From Rhodospirillaceae bacterium (GTDB taxonomy: Bacteria; Pseudomonadota; Alphaproteobacteria; UBA6615), in assembly GCA_002724635.1 (NCBI GenBank), contig PBPM01000109.1:1-64000 (forward strand): a stretch of DNA of 64,000 bases, read 5' to 3'. Below, piece after piece: positions 1-8,377 of the stretch. The notes under the pieces are model-generated. The model was not told the DNA's origin, made no database searches, and saw only the letters and a list, made by a program, of their open reading frames with translations. The translations under genes and the position numbers were made by a program. How positions within the stretch are numbered: the first letter of the stretch is position 1; each line of letters opens with the position of its first letter.

Positions 1-1
1 C

Positions 2-115
2 GCCCTGTGCCCGCCACTAATCATTACGGAGAGTCAGATCGCCGTGTGCATGGAGCGCTTCTCGAAGGCCCTCAACGAGACCTGGGAGCATGTACAGGCC
101 GAGGGACTTGTATAG
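2..115 (+). CDS. Class III aminotransferase, C-terminal fragment (5' end outside window)
   Basis: Frame 2 is open from the window edge to a TAG and encodes 37 residues, including LCPPLIITESQI, which resembles the C-terminal small-domain end of PLP-dependent class III aminotransferases. The ORF track misses it because the start codon lies outside the window. The substrate cannot be told from this piece. It ends 59 bases before the next gene on the same strand, so it may share a transcript with the cupin. Confidence 0.7.
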   Translation, partial: ALCPPLIITESQIAVCMERFSKALNETWEHVQAEGLV

Positions 116-174
116 CAAAATTGCGTTCGGGCTCGCATGCAAGACCACCAAGACACCGACAGGGGGAAAATCTC

Positions 175-597
175 ATGAGTGAAGTAATCGTAATGGATGA
201 CGCGGAGACACCCGGTTACGAGGTGCGCCGCAAGGACGAGCCGCAATTTGTCGAGGGGCGGCGGAACTTCTTCGAGTACATTGATCTCGGCACTCAGGAA
301 GCCAGCGACGGTAAGATACGGATCCAAATTACCCGCGCCAAGCAAGGCCTCGTCGAGCCGACGGGCTGGCACACGCATATCTGCGAGGGGCAGTTCGTCT
401 ACATGCTTGACGGCTGGCTCGATCTCGCCTTTGCCGACGGTACGGTTCATCTGGAGCCCGGGGATTCCATATACATTCCCGGGGGCGTGCCGCATAACGA
501 GACCGGTACATCGGATATGTTCGACCTGATCGAGATCTCGATCCCGGCCAAGATGCAGACTGCACCCTGTGATCCGCCGCCCGGGATGCCCGCCTGA
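175..597 (+). CDS. Small single-domain cupin protein
   Basis: The 140-residue protein has the two cupin motifs: GWHTHICEGQFVYMLDGW supplies the His/Glu metal ligands and PGDSIYIPGGVPHNE supplies the second His. The ATG at 175 is preferred to the upstream ORF start because AGGGGG lies just upstream and the cupin fold begins soon after. The ORF-track extension to 7 overlaps the aminotransferase tail in another frame. Cupins of this size bind a metal and act as small dioxygenases, isomerases or sensors; the reaction cannot be assigned. It may be co-transcribed with the aminotransferase. Confidence 0.8.
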   Translation: MSEVIVMDDAETPGYEVRRKDEPQFVEGRRNFFEYIDLGTQEASDGKIRIQITRAKQGLVEPTGWHTHICEGQFVYMLDGWLDLAFADGTVHLEPGDSIYIPGGVPHNETGTSDMFDLIEISIPAKMQTAPCDPPPGMPA

Positions 598-656
598 CGG
601 GTGCCCGGCCCGCCGCTGCGGCAAGCCGCCGCGATGGAAATATCCCGCGCGACTGC

Positions 657-674
657 TATATTCCAGTGAATATA
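657..674. promoter_or_regulatory. Perfect AT-rich palindrome upstream of hemA (candidate operator)
   Basis: TATATTC-CAGT-GAATATA is a perfect inverted repeat with 7-base arms and a 4-base spacer, 53 bases before the hemA start. It is AT-rich in a G+C-rich region and sits where a promoter or operator would be. The regulator gene just downstream of hemA is a natural candidate for the binding protein; that link is inference. Confidence 0.5.
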
Positions 675-726
675 CGAGCGTCGGTGGCTTACCCCTCCGT
701 CGAGTCCGGAACATGGAACCCGGCTC

Positions 727-1938
727 ATGGACTACGAGCAATTTTTTGCCAACAACCTCAATGGCCTGCGGGCCGAAGGGCGGTACCGCGAATTCGCGGA
801 TCTGGAGCGCACATCCGGGGATTTCCCGTGCGCAGTGCGCTACATCGACGACGGCACCCAGAAAATCACCGTGTGGTGTGCCAACGACTATCTGGGGATG
901 GGTCAGCATCCAGACGTGCTTGCCGCAATGCACGAGGCGCTGGAGAAATGCGGCGCCGGCGCCGGCGGCACGCGCAACATCTCCGGCACCAACCACTATC
1001 ATGTCCTACTCGAGGAAGAGCTCGCCGACCTGCACGGCAAGGAGGCGGCGCTGCTTTTCACCTCGGGCTATGTAGCGAACTGGACGGCTCTGTCAACGCT
1101 CGCCTCGATGCTACCCGACTGTCTCGTGGTTTCGGACGCGCTAAACCACAACTCGATGATCGAGGGCATCCGCCACGGGCGGTCGGAGAAGGTGATCTTC
1201 CGGCATAACGACCCGGCACATCTGGATGAGCTCCTCGCGGCGGCGGGCTCCGACCGGGCCAAGCTAGTAGCCTTTGAATCCGTTTATTCGATGGACGGCG
1301 ATATCGCGCCGATCGCCGAGATCGTCACCGTCGCGAAGAAGCACAACGCGCTCACCTACGTGGACGAAGTCCATGCCGTCGGCATGTATGGGCTGCGCGG
1401 CGCGGGCGTGGCCGAGCGCGAGGGACTGATGGACCAGATCGATATCGTACAGGGCACGCTCGGCAAGGCCTTCGGCAATGTCGGCGGCTACATCGCCGCC
1501 TCGGCGAACCTGGTCGACTTCGTTCGGTCGAACGGCGCGGGCTTCATCTTCTCGACTTCCCTGCCGCCGCATGTCGCGGCCGGCGCACGTGCCGCGGTTC
1601 GGGTCCTCAAGGCCGACAATTCGCTCCGCGAGCGCCATCAGGAGCGTGCGGCGACCCTTAAGCGCCGGCTCGCGGCGGCGGGCATTGAGGTAATGCCGTC
1701 AGTCAGCCATATCGTACCGGTCTTCGTCGGCGACGCCGCGCTTTGCAAGGTCGCGAGCGACCTGTTGCTAGATCGGCATGGAATCTATGTACAGCCGATT
1801 AATTTCCCCACCGTTCCGCGGGGGACCGAGCGGCTGCGGATCGCACCCACGCCGCTACATGACGACGAAATGATGGACGCGCTGATCGCGGCTTTTGAGG
1901 ATGTTTGGACGCGCCTGAACCTTCGCTCCGCGGCCTGA
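727..1938 (+). CDS. hemA: 5-aminolevulinate synthase (C4/Shemin pathway)
   Basis: This is a PLP enzyme that condenses glycine with succinyl-CoA to 5-aminolevulinate, the first step of tetrapyrrole synthesis in alphaproteobacteria. The 403-residue length is normal. Visible motifs are the N-terminal [12 protein letters not shown], the glycine-rich [13 protein letters not shown], the cofactor aspartate region [12 protein letters not shown] and the Schiff-base lysine near residue 247 in [13 protein letters not shown]. The ATG at 727 gives the family N-terminus. A PadR-like regulator follows 13 bases after the stop, and a palindrome lies upstream. Other alpha-oxoamine synthases such as KBL or BioF are less likely given the NHYHV and TSGYVANW segments. 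Confidence 0.95.
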   Translation: MDYEQFFANNLNGLRAEGRYREFADLERTSGDFPCAVRYIDDGTQKITVWCANDYLGMGQHPDVLAAMHEALEKCGAGAGGTRNISGTNHYHVLLEEELADLHGKEAALLFTSGYVANWTALSTLASMLPDCLVVSDALNHNSMIEGIRHGRSEKVIFRHNDPAHLDELLAAAGSDRAKLVAFESVYSMDGDIAPIAEIVTVAKKHNALTYVDEVHAVGMYGLRGAGVAEREGLMDQIDIVQGTLGKAFGNVGGYIAASANLVDFVRSNGAGFIFSTSLPPHVAAGARAAVRVLKADNSLRERHQERAATLKRRLAAAGIEVMPSVSHIVPVFVGDAALCKVASDLLLDRHGIYVQPINFPTVPRGTERLRIAPTPLHDDEMMDALIAAFEDVWTRLNLRSAA

Positions 1939-1951
1939 CCGACGGCCGCGC

Positions 1952-2497
1952 ATGTATCGCGACAAGACTCTCATACCCACCGAGGCCCTGCGCCTCTGTA
2001 TGCTCGGCACGCTCGCCATGCAGCCACACAGCTATGCCGGCCTAGCTCGCGAGGTCCGCACCTTCGCGAGCCGCATCGTCGGGCCGTCTCTGGACATGAT
2101 GGGCCTGTCGATCGAGGTGTTGCGTACAGAAGGATTGGTCAAACCACTAACCAGCGATGGCAACACTGCGCCCGACGAGGAAATTCTCGGGCTCACCGAT
2201 GCCGGACACGACGAACTGCGTGAACTGATGACCTCGAACCTGCGCAGCCCGGTCGACGGCAACTCGCAACTCGTCTTCGCCCTGAAGCTCCGCTTCCTGC
2301 ATCTCCTAACGAACGAGGACATACAGGATCAGGTCGAGCGCATCCGCGAGATCAGCGAGACGGAACATGCCCGCCTGCTAGACCTGAAAAAGCGCTACGG
2401 AAGGGAGCCAGGCCAATTCGACGCGTGGCTTGACCTCGAACTCGCCCAGGTCGAGGCCCGACTCGACTGGCTCGAGAAGGTCAGCCCGACCGGTTGA
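1952..2497 (+). CDS. PadR-like winged-helix transcriptional regulator
   Basis: The 181-residue protein opens with LIPTEALRLCMLGTLAMQPHSYAGLAREV, typical of the PadR N-terminal winged helix, then ITDA-type wing sequence (ILGLTDAGHDELRELM) and a charged helical C-terminal half suited to dimerisation. It starts 13 bases after the hemA stop on the same strand, so the two are probably co-transcribed, which suggests feedback control of hemA or of a neighbouring gene. No strong Shine-Dalgarno is seen; translational coupling is possible. The ligand is unknown. Confidence 0.75.
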   Translation: MYRDKTLIPTEALRLCMLGTLAMQPHSYAGLAREVRTFASRIVGPSLDMMGLSIEVLRTEGLVKPLTSDGNTAPDEEILGLTDAGHDELRELMTSNLRSPVDGNSQLVFALKLRFLHLLTNEDIQDQVERIREISETEHARLLDLKKRYGREPGQFDAWLDLELAQVEARLDWLEKVSPTG

Positions 2498-2503
2498 ACC
2501 TGC

Positions 2504-2824
2504 CTACTCAGCGGCGTCCAGTGAGACGCGGGCGGCGTTCAGCTGCTCGACCGCTTCCGGCGACCATTCTACGTTCGGCGTGTTGCCGCCGAAAATTGCC
2601 TAGAAGACCCACACGCCGGCTTACGGCTGGGCAAACCCGAGCTTATTGCGGAATGCAAGGTAGTGGCCGTCGACCTTATTGTCGGGCAGGCCACCATGCA
2701 ACGCATCGATCTCGTCGAAACGGGCGAAGCATTTTAGGACATCTTCCCGCGTAGGTTTGCGCGTTTGGGCCGTAATTGATTTGGTCTCCTCCACATCAAA
2801 TTGCCGCGAAGAATATACCAACAA
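2504..2824 (-). pseudogene. Decayed cupin paralogue with central deletion
   Basis: On the minus strand the first part reads REDVLKCFARFDEIDALHGG and continues to FRNKLGFAQP, matching the N-terminus of the intact cupin next to it (EDVLKCVARF, FRNVLGFEQP). A stop follows, then in the same frame GGNTPNVEWSPEAVEQL to DAAE and a TAG, matching the intact C-terminus (GGDTPGAEFSPESVERL, EAAE). The metal-binding centre of about 80-100 residues is missing. The copy therefore keeps both ends but lost the cupin barrel and gained two in-frame stops. It lies directly downstream of its intact paralogue. Confidence 0.85.
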
Positions 2825-2874
2825 GCGAGCACAAGATTGCCCTGAACAAATATGCTGGACGGCTACTCGTCAGC

Positions 2875-3426
2875 CTATTCGGCCGCCTCCGGCCACGTTC
2901 CGGCAGCCTTAAGGCGCTCCACAGATTCCGGCGAAAATTCTGCGCCAGGCGTATCGCCGCCTATCACCCCTAGAATCATGCCCTGTTCTTTGCCTTCGCG
3001 TGCGGACTGGCACTCGAAGCGTCGCTGGATTCCTGGCGGGAAAGAAACAATATCCTGTTCCTCGAGGATGACATGATCATCGCCATCCACTCCCTCCCAC
3101 TCGAACATCCAAGTGCCCTCCATGACGACGAAGGATTCATTCGTGTCGTGGGTGTGCATCATCACGCCCTGGCTCGGCCGCGCGGACACATAGGCCATGC
3201 CGAAACCGGCCTTCAGGTGACTGATATGGGGCTTGGCGTCATCACCAATTGGCGAATAGGTCTCCGAACCCTGAGGCTGCTCGAACCCGAGTACGTTGCG
3301 AAAGTCGCGATGGAATCCCTCAACCGGCTGATCCGGCAAACCCTTGTCGGTGGACGTAAGGTCATTGAAGCGCGCAACGCACTTCAGAACATCTTCCTTC
3401 TTGGGACGAATGACTTCGATCGGCAT
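2875..3426 (-). CDS. Cupin-domain protein, longer form
   Basis: The 183-residue protein has a helical N-terminal extension (EDVLKCVARFNDL) and a cupin barrel with MMHTHDTNESFVVMEG as motif 1 and FPPGIQRRFE as the motif 2 region. The start at 3426 is chosen over 3453 because GGAGG lies just before it. The upstream SDR gene ends immediately before the longer ORF, so the two form an operon. A homologue with the same layout is at 30992-31594. The protein probably binds a metal and acts on a small oxygenated substrate; the reaction is not known. Confidence 0.8.
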   Translation of the reverse strand: MPIEVIRPKKEDVLKCVARFNDLTSTDKGLPDQPVEGFHRDFRNVLGFEQPQGSETYSPIGDDAKPHISHLKAGFGMAYVSARPSQGVMMHTHDTNESFVVMEGTWMFEWEGVDGDDHVILEEQDIVSFPPGIQRRFECQSAREGKEQGMILGVIGGDTPGAEFSPESVERLKAAGTWPEAAE

Positions 3427-3453
3427 GGATTGTTCTCCTCCAGTTGCTTTCAT

Positions 3454-4239
3454 TCAATAGAGGTGCTGGCCACCGGTGATGAAAATCTCGGTCCCGGTGA
3501 CATAGGAGAAATCGGGACTGCAGAGCTGATAAACTGCGGACGCGACTTCCTCCGCCGCACCCATCCGGTGCATCGGGATCCGGTTCACCAACGGCTCATA
3601 CTCGTCGCCCACCATCTCGGTCTCGATCTCACCAGGCGCAACGGCGTTCACCCGCACCCCCAAGCCGGCAAACTCGACCGCCATCTCGCGGGTCAGCGCA
3701 GAAAGGGCCGCTTTCGACGTAGAATAGGCGGAGCCGGCAAAGGGGTGGATCGCATGCCCAGCGATTGATGTGATGTTCACGATCGACGCACCACACTCTC
3801 TGGTGAAGGTATTCGGTGCGTCCTCGTCCATCTTACCCGCCCGCGCAAGCGCCGGCGCAAAACCGCGCGCTAGAGCCAGCGGCGTAAAGAAGTTCAGCTG
3901 AAAGACCTCCCGCCAGTCATCAAGCGGTCCATTCAGGCAGCCAAGGCGCTCCTGAAAATCCGCCTTTGGTGACACGGCGGCGTTATTCACCAGCGCGTTT
4001 AGCGGTGCGTCACCTAGTAGGGCATTGGCCTCGTCGACGAAGCGCTCTACATCTTCGGGGGCGCTAAGGTCCGTGGGGATGTGCGAGGTCCAGTTGGGGT
4101 CGCGTTCGCAATGGGCCGGCACCGGATCGCGCGAACAAGTTATGAGCTGCCAGCCCTCGTCGGAAAAACGCTTCACAGTCGCGTGGCCGATACCACGGCT
4201 CGCACCGGTCAAAATCAGGCTACGGCGTCTGTCGTTCAT
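3454..4239 (-). CDS. Short-chain dehydrogenase/reductase
   Basis: A classical SDR of 261 residues: the N-terminal cofactor motif LTGASRGIGHA, NNAAVSP as the NNAG equivalent, the catalytic serine in ITSIAGHA and the YSTSK motif (Tyr-x3-Lys). An Asn lies in the usual helix. The ATG at 4239 places TGASRGIG about ten residues in, as expected; the longer ORF starts at a TTG with no support. The downstream cupin follows immediately, so the pair probably acts in one pathway, for example oxidising a hydroxyl before or after a cupin-catalysed step. The substrate is unknown. Confidence 0.88.
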   Translation of the reverse strand: MNDRRRSLILTGASRGIGHATVKRFSDEGWQLITCSRDPVPAHCERDPNWTSHIPTDLSAPEDVERFVDEANALLGDAPLNALVNNAAVSPKADFQERLGCLNGPLDDWREVFQLNFFTPLALARGFAPALARAGKMDEDAPNTFTRECGASIVNITSIAGHAIHPFAGSAYSTSKAALSALTREMAVEFAGLGVRVNAVAPGEIETEMVGDEYEPLVNRIPMHRMGAAEEVASAVYQLCSPDFSYVTGTEIFITGGQHLY

Positions 4240-4333
4240 GCCGTTCTTGGTAATACACCCCGGTGGCAATGGAAAGTAGTCAGGCTAGGCCGAAGGCCAG
4301 TCAGTTGTGCAAATGATGCTCAACAAAGTGGCG

Positions 4334-4552
4334 CTAGACGCCTGCCAGCCAGAACAAACGCGCTATGGTACCGCTTTGCCAGGCAACCTTTAAGACCTCA
4401 ACAATCTTTCGCTGGATGCTTAGATCACAATAGGGCGTTTTACGGAAATACGAGTCCATCGCTATGGCGACCACCTCGTGCTCACGCCCGCTTTCGGCGA
4501 TCGCCACAACTTCACCCTCCGTCAACCCAAACCAGAGCAAGAAAGCCTTCAC
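4334..4552 (-). CDS. Doubtful small ORF in a 440-base gene-poor gap
   Basis: This 72-codon ORF begins at GTG and reads protein-like in its middle (VVAIAMDSYFRKTPYCDLS, then KIVEVLK), but has no convincing family match. A good GGAGG with an ATG seven bases later exists just upstream, but that frame stops after about 17 codons, so a frameshift in a once longer gene is possible. The rest of the gap 4240-4681 shows no gene. Treat this as a decayed or spurious ORF. Confidence 0.22.
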   Translation of the reverse strand: MKAFLLWFGLTEGEVVAIAESGREHEVVAIAMDSYFRKTPYCDLSIQRKIVEVLKVAWQSGTIARLFWLAGV

Positions 4553-4681
4553 GCGTCAGCATTTCTTCCTCCACCAGCGCCGCCAACCGTATTTGCACAA
4601 GTAGAAAGATGACAGCTCTGTGACGAATCAGAGTTGGTATGGATCAAATGACTATTTAGCCACAGCCATCCGCAAAATCGA

Positions 4682-5263
4682 CTAGGGCTGCAGCCGAATC
4701 TTACGCCAGCCCGGTCCGTTGCGCTCGAAGACGAGGCGGTCGTGTAGACGATCGGGGCGGTCCTGCCAGAACTCAATCCGGGCCGGCGTCAGTCGGAAGC
4801 CAGACCAGTGAGGCGGCCGCGGGACATTCTGTCCCTCATATTTCGCCGTGACTTCGCGGACCCGCACCTCGAGGGCATCGCGGCTTTCGACCAGCACAGA
4901 TTGTTCGGACGCCCACGCCCCGATCTGGCTACCCCGCGGCCGGCCAGCAAAATAGGCGTCGGCCTCGGCGTCCTTGACGGACAGTACGGCGCCGTCGATG
5001 CGCACCTGGCGGCCCAGCGACTTCCAGTGGAAGCACAGGGACGCGTTGGGGTTGGCGAGGAGATCCCTGCCCTTGGCGCTATTGAAGTTCGTGTAAAACA
5101 CGAAGCCGCGCGCATCGTGGGCCTTGAGCAGAACCATGCGGGTCGACGGGTGGCCAGCGGGCGAGACGGTGGCGAGGGTCATCGCCTCAGGCAGGCCCGG
5201 CTCGGCTGCAACAGCCTCGTCGAACCAGTCAGCAAACTGAAGGAATGGATTGCTTACGGACAT
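4682..5263 (-). CDS. pdxH: Pyridoxamine 5'-phosphate oxidase
   Basis: The FMN enzyme oxidises pyridoxine or pyridoxamine 5'-phosphate to PLP in the cytoplasm. The 193-residue length fits. Recognisable segments are MTLATVSPAGHPSTRMVLLK (FMN-binding strand), FYTNFNSAKGRDL, RPRGSQIGAWASEQS, and the C-terminal RLHDRLVFERNG and WRKIRLQP typical of PdxH. The ATG at 5263 gives the expected N-terminus. It is transcribed away from fabI, and the gap between them contains a candidate structured RNA on the pdxH strand. Confidence 0.95.
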   Translation of the reverse strand: MSVSNPFLQFADWFDEAVAAEPGLPEAMTLATVSPAGHPSTRMVLLKAHDARGFVFYTNFNSAKGRDLLANPNASLCFHWKSLGRQVRIDGAVLSVKDAEADAYFAGRPRGSQIGAWASEQSVLVESRDALEVRVREVTAKYEGQNVPRPPHWSGFRLTPARIEFWQDRPDRLHDRLVFERNGPGWRKIRLQP

Positions 5264-5380
5264 GAGTACAATGTGTCTCTGAAAATCACGCGGACAAGAC
5301 GCGCGCTATATCTGCGCGGATTATTATGAGTCGTTTCTCGTCCATGCCTACCCTCGTGCGAAACGTCTAACCCTATCAGA

Positions 5381-5455
5381 ACAAAAAAAAACTGCATCCC
5401 CCGCGAGGCCGTGTGGCGGCCTTGCCGCACCACCGGGTTGGTGTAGGATGCCGCC
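5381..5455 (-). ncRNA. Candidate structured RNA with U9 tail, upstream of pdxH
   Basis: Read on the minus strand, GCATCC (5446-5451) pairs with GGATGC (5394-5399). They enclose two hairpins: CACCA/TGGTG with a 6-base loop (5428-5443) and AGGCCG/CGGCCT with a 5-base loop (5406-5422). Two bases after the closing stem comes a run of nine Ts (5383-5391), as in an intrinsic terminator. No minus-strand gene lies upstream for it to terminate, so it is either a free small RNA or a leader/attenuator of pdxH 120 bases further on. I do not recognise it as a known family. Confidence 0.45.
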
Positions 5456-5488
5456 AAACGCGGTGCGGGTAGGAGCAACGGGGATTTC

Positions 5489-6331
5489 ATGGGCGGTGTA
5501 GAGCAATTAATGGCCGGTAAGCGCGGTCTCATCATGGGGGTCGCGAACGACCGGTCGATCGCCTGGGGCATCGCCCGGATGGCGGCCGAGCATGGCGCGG
5601 AGCTGGCCTTCACCTTTCAGGGCGAGGCACTCGAGAAGCGCGTGCGCCCACTTGCGGAGTCCGTCGGCGGGTCGATGGTACTACCCTGCGACGTCACCGA
5701 CGAGGCTAGCATGGACGCCGTCTTCGCACAGATCGAGAAGACTTGGGGCAAGCTCGACTTCATCGTCCACGCTATCGCCTACTCCGACAAGGACGAGCTC
5801 AAGGGGAAGTATGTCGACACCAGCCGCACGAACTTCCAGCGCTCCCTCGATATCTCCTGCTTTTCTTTCACAGATGTCTGCAAACGTGCATCGGCGATCA
5901 TGCCTAATGGCGGCAGCCTGCTGACCCTCACCTATTCCGGCGCCGAGCGGGTGATGCCGCACTACAACGTCATGGGCGTAGCCAAGGCCGCGCTCGAGGC
6001 GAGCGTGCGCTACCTGGCCGTCGATCTTGGCGGTGCGGGCATCCGGGTCAACGCTATTTCTGCCGGCCCCATCAAGACGCTGGCTGCGAGCGGCATCGGC
6101 GACTTCCGCTACATCCTAAAATGGAACGAGCTGAATGCGCCCCTCAAGCGCAACGTCACCATCGACCAGGTTGGTGGCGCGGGCCTCTATCTGCTGAGCG
6201 ATCTCGGCGCGGGCGTGACCGGCGAGACCCATCATGTCGATAGCGGCTATAATGTGGTCGGCATGGTCGCGGTCGACGAGGCGGCCGAGGTCGCTGACCT
6301 GCTGTCCAGCCTCAAGCCCGACGACGCGTAA
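5489..6331 (+). CDS. fabI: Enoyl-[acyl-carrier-protein] reductase (NADH)
   Basis: FabI reduces trans-2-enoyl-ACP in the last step of each fatty-acid elongation cycle. The atypical SDR signature is clear: [20 protein letters not shown] binds [12 protein letters not shown] carries one conserved Tyr, and YNVMGVAK gives the Tyr-x6-Lys spacing particular to FabI. The 280-residue length includes a short N-terminal extension; a GGGGA lies before the first ATG, and a second ATG at 5510 is an alternative start. aroC follows after 23 bases, so the two are probably co-transcribed. Confidence 0.95.
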   Translation: MGGVEQLMAGKRGLIMGVANDRSIAWGIARMAAEHGAELAFTFQGEALEKRVRPLAESVGGSMVLPCDVTDEASMDAVFAQIEKTWGKLDFIVHAIAYSDKDELKGKYVDTSRTNFQRSLDISCFSFTDVCKRASAIMPNGGSLLTLTYSGAERVMPHYNVMGVAKAALEASVRYLAVDLGGAGIRVNAISAGPIKTLAASGIGDFRYILKWNELNAPLKRNVTIDQVGGAGLYLLSDLGAGVTGETHHVDSGYNVVGMVAVDEAAEVADLLSSLKPDDA

Positions 6332-6354
6332 GTACAAAAACAGGAGCACCTGCC

Positions 6355-7467
6355 ATGGTCGGCAACAGCTTCGGCCAGATTTTTCGGTTTACCACCTGGG
6401 GCGAAAGCCACGGGCCCGCCATCGGCGTCGTCGTCGACGGCGTGCCGCCGTGCGTGCCGCTTGACGAGAGCGATATCCAGAGCTGGCTCGACCGTCGTCG
6501 CCCCGGCCAGTCCCGCTTCACCACCCAGCGCAAGGAGCCGGATGCGGTGAAGATACTCTCCGGCGTGTTCGAGAGCCAGACAACCGGTGCGCCGGTCTCG
6601 ATGATGATTGAGAATATAGATGCCCGCTCCAAGGACTATTCCGAGATCGCGCAGAAATACCGACCGGGCCACGCCGACTACACCTACGACGCCAAATACG
6701 GAATCCGCGACTATCGCGGCGGCGGGCGCTCGTCCGCACGCGAGACCGCGAGCCGCGTGGCAGCAGGGGCGCTGGCCCGCAAGGTCATCGGGCATCTCGT
6801 GCCCGGCGGCGTTACCCTTCGCGGTGCGCTGGTGCAGATCGGCACCATGGCGATCGACCGAGCCAACTGGGACTGGGGTACGATCGAGGATAACCCATTC
6901 TGGTGCCCGGACCCGAGGATGACCGGCCAATGGGAGAACTACCTCGACGATATCCGCAAGGCAGGCTCATCGGTTGGTGCGGTAATCGAGATCGTCGCCG
7001 AGGGTGTGCCCGTCGGCCTAGGCGAACCCGTCTACGGCAAGATCGATTCCGACCTCGCCGCCGCGATGATGACTATTAACGCGGTCAAGGGCGTCGAAAT
7101 CGGCGCCGGAATGAGCGCCGCGGCGCTCACCGGCGAGGAAAATGCCGACGAGATGCACATGGACAGCACGGGTGTCGCCTTCGGTTCAAACAACGCTGGC
7201 GGCGCGCTCGGAGGGATCACCACCGGCCAAGATCTGGTGGTGCGCTTCGCGGTCAAACCGACCAGCTCGATCCAGACTCCGCGCAACACGGTCAGCCGCG
7301 ACGGCGGTGACATCGAAGTGTCCACCAAGGGGCGACATGATCCATGCGTAGGAATCCGCGCCGTGCCAGTGGGCGAGGCCATGATGGCCTGCGTCATCGC
7401 GGACCACCTGCTGCGCCAGCGCGCCCAGATCGGCAGCCTGGGTTCCCAAGCGCCGCTGGCACGGTAG
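6355..7467 (+). CDS. aroC: Chorismate synthase
   Basis: It converts 5-enolpyruvylshikimate 3-phosphate to chorismate using reduced FMN, the last shikimate-pathway step. The 370-residue protein shows the family signatures [17 protein letters not shown] at the N-terminus, [16 protein letters not shown], the central [21 protein letters not shown], and [16 protein letters not shown] near the C-terminus. AGGAG stands eight bases before the ATG. The short spacing from fabI suggests one operon. An imperfect hairpin followed by a T-rich stretch lies downstream. Confidence 0.96.
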   Translation: MVGNSFGQIFRFTTWGESHGPAIGVVVDGVPPCVPLDESDIQSWLDRRRPGQSRFTTQRKEPDAVKILSGVFESQTTGAPVSMMIENIDARSKDYSEIAQKYRPGHADYTYDAKYGIRDYRGGGRSSARETASRVAAGALARKVIGHLVPGGVTLRGALVQIGTMAIDRANWDWGTIEDNPFWCPDPRMTGQWENYLDDIRKAGSSVGAVIEIVAEGVPVGLGEPVYGKIDSDLAAAMMTINAVKGVEIGAGMSAAALTGEENADEMHMDSTGVAFGSNNAGGALGGITTGQDLVVRFAVKPTSSIQTPRNTVSRDGGDIEVSTKGRHDPCVGIRAVPVGEAMMACVIADHLLRQRAQIGSLGSQAPLAR

Positions 7468-7490
7468 GGCTAGACAACCAACCACCATCA

Positions 7491-7516
7491 TCATGCCCGG
7501 ACTTGATCGAGGCATC
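7491..7516. repeat. Imperfect palindrome after aroC, possible terminator or degenerate REP-like unit
   Basis: TGCCCGGACTTGATCGAGGCA forms a hairpin with two mismatches and is followed by TCTTTTCTC, so it could end aroC transcription. The core also resembles the interspersed ATGCCCGGACTTGATCCGGGCAT palindromes common in alphaproteobacterial genomes. A related string, CATGCCGGGACCTGAT, occurs at about 12219-12234. Confidence 0.4.
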
Positions 7517-7628
7517 TTTTCTCAGTCTTTGTGAAATACGGGAATCAAGCCTGCATTTGACACCTTTGGTGGCACAACCGCGGCGGCTTATAATCGCCGA
7601 TACAAAAGCTACCCTCCGGAGCATCCCC

Positions 7629-8267
7629 ATGGCCAAGAAGAAGCGCGAGACCCCCGACCAGCTGCAGCATATATCGAAGCTACCGATACCCGATGCGGCC
7701 AATTTGCCCGAGGATCTGCAGAAATACATGCACGTCTGTCAGGAGAAGCTGGGCCTGATCCCTAACGTGATCCGCGCCTTCTCGCTGCGGCCTGAGAAGC
7801 TCCGTACCTTCATCGGCAAGTACAACGAGCTGATGCTCGGCGAAGACGCCCTGTTGACTCGGCTTGAGCGCGAAATGATAGCCGTCGTCGTTTCGTCTCA
7901 AAACCATTGCGTCTACTGCATCACGTCCCACAGCCAAGCCGTGCGCGAGCTCTCCGAAGACCCAGTACTGGGCGACATCCTGATGGTGAACTACCGCGAG
8001 GCGAATCTGACTGAGCGGCAGCGCGCGATCCTTGACTATGCCTTCAAGCTGACCGCGAACCCGTCCGTGGTGGGCGACGCCGACCGTCAGAAGCTGATGG
8101 ATGTCGGACTGGGCTCGAAGGAAATCTTCGAGGTGACCGACACGGCAGCCTACTTCAACTACACGAACCGGATGACTCATGGCCTCGGTATGCTGCCGAA
8201 CGAGGAGTATTTCGGCATGAATCGCCCGCCCGATCCGGGCCTGCGCGAGAAGAAAGCAGCGGAGTAG
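7629..8267 (+). CDS. AhpD/carboxymuconolactone decarboxylase-like peroxidase-related protein
   Basis: The 212-residue protein has the CMD/AhpD redox motif CVYCITSH (Cys-x2-Cys with a following His) in a helical context (LEREMIAVVVSSQNHCVYC), as in uncharacterised peroxidase-related enzymes that act as alkylhydroperoxidase-type reductases. The ATG at 7629 has CCGGAG upstream; the ORF-track extension into aroC is not supported. The C-terminus (NRMTHGLGMLPNEEYFGM) matches the family end. It stands alone between aroC and the metal-transport pair, so its partner reductase is not evident. Confidence 0.82.
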   Translation: MAKKKRETPDQLQHISKLPIPDAANLPEDLQKYMHVCQEKLGLIPNVIRAFSLRPEKLRTFIGKYNELMLGEDALLTRLEREMIAVVVSSQNHCVYCITSHSQAVRELSEDPVLGDILMVNYREANLTERQRAILDYAFKLTANPSVVGDADRQKLMDVGLGSKEIFEVTDTAAYFNYTNRMTHGLGMLPNEEYFGMNRPPDPGLREKKAAE

Positions 8268-8377
8268 TCACGCCTCAGTACCGACCCAATTCCAGTGTAC
8301 AATTTGCGTAAAGTTATTCCGGCACACTCGTGCGTCCGAGTACTGTGAGCGCTTTCAGGAAATAGCGGAGCCTGTAC

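Noticed and set aside
34-1002. 322-codon minus-strand ORF
   Set aside because: It is antisense to the cupin and hemA, both of which carry clear motifs. Arg/Gly/Pro-rich composition marks it as a shadow of G+C-rich coding DNA.
3073-3768. 231-codon plus-strand ORF
   Set aside because: Antisense to the cupin and SDR genes; no independent support.
5381-5455. SRP RNA or a simple terminator as explanation of the fold
   Set aside because: The conserved SRP tetraloop region (GGAAG/AGCAGCC) is absent, and no upstream minus-strand gene needs a terminator.
6247-6930. 227-codon minus-strand ORF
   Set aside because: Antisense to fabI-aroC; no start signal or family match.
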